Origin: Oscillospiraceae bacterium
GTDB taxonomy: Bacteria > Bacillota > Clostridia > Oscillospirales > Oscillospiraceae
NCBI GenBank assembly: GCA_017416685.1
Contig: JAFQBN010000005.1
Coordinates: 44,230 to 108,229, forward strand
Direction of reading: 5' to 3'
Length of the DNA: 64,000 nt
Shown: piece by piece, positions 60,380 to 64,000 of the stretch
How positions within the stretch are numbered: the stretch's first letter is position 1
How the letters are laid out: each line of letters starts with the position of its first letter
Notes under the pieces: model-generated
What the model saw: only the letters and a program-made list of their open reading frames with translations
Database searches by the model: none
Told to the model about the DNA's origin: nothing
Translations under genes and position numbers: made by a program

Positions 60380-61393
60380 TTAGTCGGCGCTGGTGGTAAC
60401 CTCAACGATGGGACCCATGTTGCCAAAAACGGCGTTATAATCGATGTTCAGGGCGGCGGCGGTCTCGGTGTTGACGGTAATGATGCCGCCCTCGGCAAGG
60501 ACGAAATCATCCGCCACACTGGTCATACCCTCGGTCATGGCCTGATAGGCCAGACGGGCAGCCTGACCACCCAGCTCGGTGTAGTTCACGCCGCAGGTGG
60601 TGAAAGCACCGCTGCGCACGAAGGAGTCCGCGCCGGTGTAGTGGGGAATGCCGGCAGCGATCAGACTCTCGTAGATGGCAAGCTCCGCAGACATGATGAT
60701 GTTGTCGGTGGGGGTAAAGACGGCGTCAACACCCTGAGCGACCAGCGTATTGGCGGCGGCAATGACCTCGTCATTGGTGTTGGCGGTAGCCTCGGTGTAG
60801 GTGATTCCCTTGGCATCCAGGTAATCCTTAGCCTCGGCAATGGGGGTGGCGGAGTTGGGCTCGGACAGGGAGTACAGCAGACCCACATTCTTTACATCGG
60901 GATTCTGAGCCAGCATCATGTTCATGATGAACTCGGTGTTCAGGGCGTCGCTGACGCCGGTAACATGGTCAATATCCACCAGCTCTGCCTTCGCGGGGTC
61001 GGACACAGCAGCGAAGATCACAGGGATCTTGGCCTCCTCGGCGCACAGGGCGATGACCTGAGCCGCGGTGGTGGCGATGGGGATGATGGCGTCCACACCG
61101 TCGGCGACAGCCTGATTGCCGATCTGCATCAGCACGGACTGGTCGCCCTGACCGGAGTAGATTTCATACTCGAAATCAACGCTGCCCTCAGACTCGATGG
61201 CATCCAGCTCGGCAGCCACGGCGTTGGCGATCTCGTCCAGAGAGGGATGGTCCATCTGCTTGACGATGGCGACCTTGTAGGTGGCGTTTTCCACCTGGCT
61301 GCCGCTGGTGGCCTCGCCGCCGCAGGCGGTCAGGGCAAACAGCATGGACAGGGACAGAGCAGCTGCGGTGATCTTCTTGATGATGTTTTTCAT
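60380..61393 (-). CDS. ABC transporter substrate-binding lipoprotein (TrpX-like)
   Basis: A 337-residue exported lipoprotein. A signal peptide ends in the lipobox LTAC, giving Cys24 as lipid anchor. The mature part shows two binding-lobe patterns: KVAIVKQMDHPSLDEI with YKVAI, then DAIIPIATTAAQVIAL, GVDAVFTPTDNIIMSA and HYTGADSFVRSGAF. This fits the ABC binding-protein type that takes aromatic amino acids. The start at 61393 has an excellent GGAGG site. T-box leader lies upstream. Confidence 0.9.
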   Translation of the reverse strand: MKNIIKKITAAALSLSMLFALTACGGEATSGSQVENATYKVAIVKQMDHPSLDEIANAVAAELDAIESEGSVDFEYEIYSGQGDQSVLMQIGNQAVADGVDAIIPIATTAAQVIALCAEEAKIPVIFAAVSDPAKAELVDIDHVTGVSDALNTEFIMNMMLAQNPDVKNVGLLYSLSEPNSATPIAEAKDYLDAKGITYTEATANTNDEVIAAANTLVAQGVDAVFTPTDNIIMSAELAIYESLIAAGIPHYTGADSFVRSGAFTTCGVNYTELGGQAARLAYQAMTEGMTSVADDFVLAEGGIITVNTETAAALNIDYNAVFGNMGPIVEVTTSAD

Positions 61394-61482
61394 GGTTGTT
61401 ACCTCCATTTTCGGCTCTCAAGCCATATAATTTGTCTGGGTGGGTGATGGAGGGACCGCTGCCAACGGCCGTATTGGAGTAT

Positions 61483-61712
61483 AAAAAAACAGCCCCTTAT
61501 CCCCCATGGGACAAGAGCTGCACTCCTGCGATACCACCCAAATTGACGTATAATACGTCCGCTCGCTTCACGCGCCATCACGCGTGCCCGATGGATAACG
61601 GGTGGGTCCCCGTCGGCATCTACTTGGCAAAGCCGTTCAAGCCGCCCTCGGAAGTCCATTCACCGACCGCGCCCCGCCCCGATCACACCATCCGGGACTC
61701 TCTTAAAGTTTG
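61483..61712 (-). ncRNA. T-box leader with apparent tryptophan specifier
   Basis: On the reverse strand: a stem I start (AAGAGAGTCCCGG region at 61712), a specifier region containing TGG just before ACTTCC (61658-61656), a T-box sequence TGGGTGGTATCGC (near 61540-61528) and a terminator hairpin with a seven-T run (61520-61483). A T-box senses uncharged tRNA; the UGG codon indicates tRNA-Trp, so the importer below should be induced by tryptophan shortage. Confidence 0.88.
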
Positions 61713-61767
61713 CAAAATCGGCTACTTCTCTTCCTCACAGGTTTGAGAAGATTTACTTGTTGGAGTT

Positions 61768-61796
61768 ATTATACGCACTTGGCCTCCCTTTGTCAA
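61768..61796 (-). promoter_or_regulatory. promoter of the T-box/Trp importer operon
   Basis: Reverse strand TTGACA (61796-61791), 17 bases, TATAAT (61773-61768), perfect consensus, upstream of the T-box leader. Confidence 0.88.
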
Positions 61797-61876
61797 CACT
61801 TTTTTGTGGTAAAGCAAAAAAGTTTTTTCTGTCGCCTTGTGCAACCGGCAGTTGCGGGATTTCCATTCCCTCCTGC

Positions 61877-61905
61877 TTGAACGCAACCGACAGTTCCGCT
61901 ATAAT
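61877..61905 (+). promoter_or_regulatory. promoter of the XRE/membrane protein gene
   Basis: TTGAAC (61877-61882), 17 bases, TATAAT (61900-61905), 27 bases before the start. Confidence 0.75.
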
Positions 61906-61931
61906 AAAGACAGAAAACGGAGGTGACCTGC

Positions 61932-62597
61932 ATGTTATTTCACGAGGTTTTAATACGCGAACGCAAGCGTTTGGGTTTCAGTCAGGAGGAACTGGCCACC
62001 AAACTGAATGTATCCCGGCAGGCGGTGAGCAAATGGGAAACCGGGGAGTCTGTTCCCGACCTGCCCAAGCTGCTGGCCCTGTCCGAAGCACTGGACATTT
62101 CCCTTGATGCGCTGTGTGGGCGCGACGTTCCCCCAGTTTCGGATGCCGCCCCCGCCCCGCGCAGTAAAAAGTCCGGCTGGTGGCGGGTAATCTGGCGTGT
62201 GGTTTTGATCGCTTTGCTGACACTTGCCTGTTTCCTGGGGCGTCCAAAACCCGCCGAGTCCAACGTCTCCGCCCTGCTTGATGCCGTGCCGTTCACTGTT
62301 TCCGGCCTCAATTTCTCCGGCAAGTCCGGCATTGCGGTGGCCTATCGTTTTACCCCCAACATCTCCGGCGAAGGCCTTTCCTATCAGATCGTTTTCACCG
62401 ATTTCGACGGGGAGTCCTACGTCATCGACGCGCCCTGCAGCGGTGGTGTCTGCTCCGGTGAGGCCACCCTGCCCGGCGGTTATTTGGGTTACGGTGTCAC
62501 CATTCGGGTAACGGACGGAACCATCAGCCGCAACGTTGCCGTTGCCAACAGTTTGACTTTTTCCCACGGGAATGCCAGCTGGCACCCCATCGACTAA
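61932..62597 (+). CDS. XRE-type HTH protein with one membrane helix
   Basis: A 221-residue protein. Residues about 6-60 are a Cro/C1-type HTH (LGFSQEELATKLNVSRQAVSKWETG), residues about 80-100 one hydrophobic helix (RVIWRVVLIALLTLACFLG), and the rest (about 105-221) an extracytoplasmic domain rich in Ser, Gly and Thr that may bind a ligand. The start at 61932 follows GGAGGTGA. It looks like a one-component membrane-bound regulator, but its target is unknown. Transcribed divergently from the Trp importer. Confidence 0.85.
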   Translation: MLFHEVLIRERKRLGFSQEELATKLNVSRQAVSKWETGESVPDLPKLLALSEALDISLDALCGRDVPPVSDAAPAPRSKKSGWWRVIWRVVLIALLTLACFLGRPKPAESNVSALLDAVPFTVSGLNFSGKSGIAVAYRFTPNISGEGLSYQIVFTDFDGESYVIDAPCSGGVCSGEATLPGGYLGYGVTIRVTDGTISRNVAVANSLTFSHGNASWHPID

Positions 62598-62601
62598 ACG
62601 C

Positions 62602-62908
62602 AAAAATGCCCCTGCCTATTAGGCGGTTGGTCATAGGGATTGATTCGGTTTTGCCCCCATCTTTTTCCCCACAGCTTCCTGCGCGTTCTTGCATGCTGCA
62701 CCCACGCAGTTCGCTGTAAGAAAAAATTTTGGACGCAAAACTGCAAAGCACTTCAAAAAGAGATAGTTTCTCCGCAAGACGAGAAGAAAAACCACGGCAA
62801 GGCTGACGCCTGCCGTGGTTTTTTGACGAAGTATTGTGCAAAAATATCCTTTTTGAAGCGGATAAATCCCTACGATCAACCGCCTTTGCCAGGGGCATTC
62901 CCTTTACA
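62602..62908. mobile_element. MITE-like element of about 307 bases
   Basis: Terminal segments 62603-62645 and 62867-62908 are inverted repeats of each other over about 40 bases with a few mismatches (shared pieces AATCCCTA, CAACCGCCT, GGGGCATT). Between them lies a non-coding interior with one terminator-like hairpin. There is no transposase frame. It sits between the XRE gene and rubrerythrin. Confidence 0.6.
62787..62824. terminator. hairpin inside the MITE-like element
   Basis: Stem AAAACCACGGCA / TGCCGTGGTTTT with T run on the plus strand; may terminate the XRE gene or rubrerythrin message. Confidence 0.8.
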
Positions 62909-62911
62909 TTC

Positions 62912-63454
62912 TTAGTAATTGTTGGCCTTCAGCTCAAAATAGGCCTGAGGATGGGCGCAGACGGGGCAGACCTCGGGGGCCTTGGGACCCACGTGGATGT
63001 GGCCGCAGTTGCCGCACTGCCAAATCATATCGCCATCGCGAGAGAAGACCAGACCGCCCTCGATGTTGGCCAGCAGCTTGCGATAGCGGGCCTCATGCTC
63101 CTTCTCAATGGCGGCAACGCCGTCAAACAGGAACGCGATGTGGTCAAAGCCTTCCTCACGTGCCTCCTTGGCGAAGGTGGCGTACATATCGGTCCACTCA
63201 TAGTTCTCGCCGGCAGCGGCGTCAGCCAGGTTGGCGGTGGTGGTGGGAACAGCACCGTCGTGCAGCAGCTTGAACCACAGCTTGGCGTGCTCACGCTCGT
63301 TGCGGGCGGTCTCCTCAAAGATGTTGGCGATCTGGACGTAGCCGTCCTTCTTGGCCTTGGAAGCGTAGTAAGTGTACTTGTTGGTGGCCTGAGACTCGCC
63401 GGCAAAGGCGGCCATCAGGTTGGCCTCGGTACGAGTGCCTTTCAGATCTTTCAT
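62912..63454 (-). CDS. rubrerythrin
   Basis: A 180-residue non-haem di-iron peroxidase that helps anaerobes remove hydrogen peroxide. Four-helix di-iron part with [32 protein letters not shown] (E/EXXH ligands) and [15 protein letters not shown], then a C-terminal rubredoxin-like site ([10 protein letters not shown]... CPVCA). The start at 63454 has an AAGGAGGAC site and a perfect promoter upstream. Biased codons suggest high expression. Confidence 0.97.
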   Translation of the reverse strand: MKDLKGTRTEANLMAAFAGESQATNKYTYYASKAKKDGYVQIANIFEETARNEREHAKLWFKLLHDGAVPTTTANLADAAAGENYEWTDMYATFAKEAREEGFDHIAFLFDGVAAIEKEHEARYRKLLANIEGGLVFSRDGDMIWQCGNCGHIHVGPKAPEVCPVCAHPQAYFELKANNY

Positions 63455-63503
63455 GGTTGTGTCCTCCTTATAATAAAAGTAATTGGGGGTTCTCTGTGAG
63501 AAA

Positions 63504-63532
63504 ATTGTATCCTCTCCCCCACTCTATGTCAA
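63504..63532 (-). promoter_or_regulatory. promoter of rubrerythrin
   Basis: Reverse strand TTGACA (63532-63527), 17 bases, TACAAT (63509-63504), 50 bases before the start. Confidence 0.85.
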
Positions 63533-63618
63533 TTAGTATTGCCAAATTTTTTCAAAAATTTCACAGTAAGATAAGAGGAATGTTTTACCCCGCGTGGCGG
63601 CGTTGGGTGGCCGCACAG

Positions 63619-63653
63619 AAAAAGGGCGGACCGCAAAAGCGGTCCGCCCTTTT
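63619..63653 (-). terminator. terminator copy 1
   Basis: 15-pair stem (GGGCGGACCGC arm) with T run on the reverse strand; the matching hairpin in copy 2 differs at two stem positions that still pair. Confidence 0.85.
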
Positions 63654-63678
63654 AAGAAGCGTTACGGGAGATTACGAA

Positions 63679-63723
63679 TTACTCGTTGATCTCGATAACA
63701 GCGCCGGAACCCACGGTGCGGCC
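63679..63723 (-). pseudogene. detached 3' fragment of tuf
   Basis: Reverse strand reads GRTVGSGAVIEINE-stop, identical in bases to the C-terminus of the tuf gene at 63956-64000. Immediately upstream the sequence becomes an unrelated hairpin array, so this copy is cut off. Confidence 0.8.
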
Positions 63724-63726
63724 TAT

Positions 63727-63876
63727 CCCATTTGGATACATCCAAATGGGGACCCTTTAATTGAAATCCTCGGGCGAAGTGAATTCGCCCTTGCGGAAAT
63801 TCTCCTCCGGGGCGTCGAGGACGCCGCCCCCTACGGCGAATTTACGGCGCACCTGCGCCGCGCCGCCTTTGGCGGC
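63727..63876. repeat. array of short hairpins (REP-like)
   Basis: Five perfect or near-perfect hairpins in 150 bases: 63727-63750 (CCCATTTGGA arms), 63772-63790 (GGGCGAA), 63811-63825 (GGCGTC), 63846-63859 (GGCGCA) and 63862-63876 (GCCGCC). No coding frame is plausible. Confidence 0.65.
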
Positions 63877-63895
63877 GTTGAGGGTGGCCGCACAG

Positions 63896-63930
63896 AAAAA
63901 GGGCGGACTGCAAACGCAGTCCGCCCTTTT
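63896..63930 (-). terminator. terminator of tuf
   Basis: 15-pair stem (GGGCGGACTGC arm) followed by T run, 26 bases after the tuf stop. Confidence 0.9.
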
Positions 63931-63955
63931 AAGAAGCGTTACGGGAGATTACGAA

Positions 63956-64000
63956 TTACTCGTTGATCTCGATAACAGCGCCGGAACCCACGGTGCGGCC
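63956..64000 (-). CDS. tuf: elongation factor Tu, last 14 codons (runs off window)
   Basis: Reverse strand GRTVGSGAVIEINE-stop at the edge. The GRTVG(S/A)G strand near the C-terminus is typical of EF-Tu. Only the end is visible, so the assignment rests on this motif and on the strong terminator after it. Confidence 0.7.
   Translation of the reverse strand, partial: GRTVGSGAVIEINE

Larger units (their letters stand above)
63596..63723. repeat. direct repeat, copy 1 (tuf tail and terminator)
   Basis: 128 bases repeated at 63871-64000 with few changes. Both copies contain a terminator hairpin and the last 45 bases of a tuf-like frame on the reverse strand. Confidence 0.9.
63871..64000. repeat. 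direct repeat, copy 2 (tuf tail and terminator)
   Basis: The second copy, continuing into tuf at the window edge. Confidence 0.9.

Noticed and set aside
62524-62898. Reverse frame through the MITE-like element
   Set aside because: No ribosome site, no motif, and it overlaps the inverted ends.
63457-63966. Plus frame across the rubrerythrin leader and the tuf repeat
   Set aside because: Crosses a promoter, a hairpin array and two tuf tails; no ribosome site.

Overview
The window looks like chromosome of a spore-forming, GC-rich Clostridia, most like Oscillospiraceae. The basis is three sporulation loci (spoVAD-spoVAE, spoVT, spo0A), a T-box leader, an IreB-family protein, type III pantothenate kinase, split transketolase and rubrerythrin, all in GC-rich codons. 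Genus is not assigned. No rRNA operon, CRISPR array, phage cluster or complete transposase gene was seen. One tRNA (Leu, CAA) is present.

Layout. 1-8 kb: the 5' part of guaB, an acyl-ACP thioesterase with a cysteine-rich protein, spoVAD-spoVAE without spoVAC, a TrmN6-like methyltransferase, ireB, metY and a secreted LRR/SLH protein. 8-13 kb: polA, a membrane protein, rimI, a second GNAT and tsaD, probably one operon. 13-14.5 kb: a SpoU methyltransferase and a membrane protein. 14.6-21.7 kb: a striking three-gene operon. Its 1597-residue first product joins an HD domain, helical repeats, a nucleotidyltransferase, a GNAT-like part and a PRPP-binding phosphoribosyltransferase. It is followed by a malate-dehydrogenase-like protein and a flavodoxin-fold reductase. 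21.8-29 kb: a reverse-strand housekeeping block (mutS2, HPr, a sugar-isomerase-like gene, uvrC, rsmD, coaD, a coiled-coil protein). 29-30.8 kb: a P-loop ATPase and spoVT.

30.8-34 kb is an AT-rich island between two similar site-like repeats. It holds an XRE-type regulator in an operon of small membrane proteins, whose promoter carries two 26-base palindromes, and an orphan protein with an RxxxxH motif. 34-41.7 kb: a TraX-like protein, a glycerol-3-phosphate dehydrogenase, an FGGY kinase, split transketolase, small regulators and tRNA-Leu. 41.8-47.4 kb: malQ, a ClpC-like ATPase, a ferredoxin, and coaX with an ECF S-component. 47.6-52 kb: a 39-residue orphan, a TSCPD protein, an aldo/keto reductase, spo0A and a FAD-dependent dehydrogenase. 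52.4-55.1 kb: two adjacent glutamate dehydrogenase genes, the second lacking the catalytic lysine. 55-64 kb: a membrane glycosyltransferase-like protein, an NSS transporter, an ABC transporter behind a T-box with an apparent UGG (Trp) specifier, an XRE-like membrane protein, a MITE-like element, rubrerythrin, and the 3' end of tuf, whose tail and terminator are duplicated about 275 bases away.

Most promoters listed are consensus-like -35/-10 pairs with 16-18 base spacing. All functions are read from sequence motifs and general family knowledge; no database search was run.
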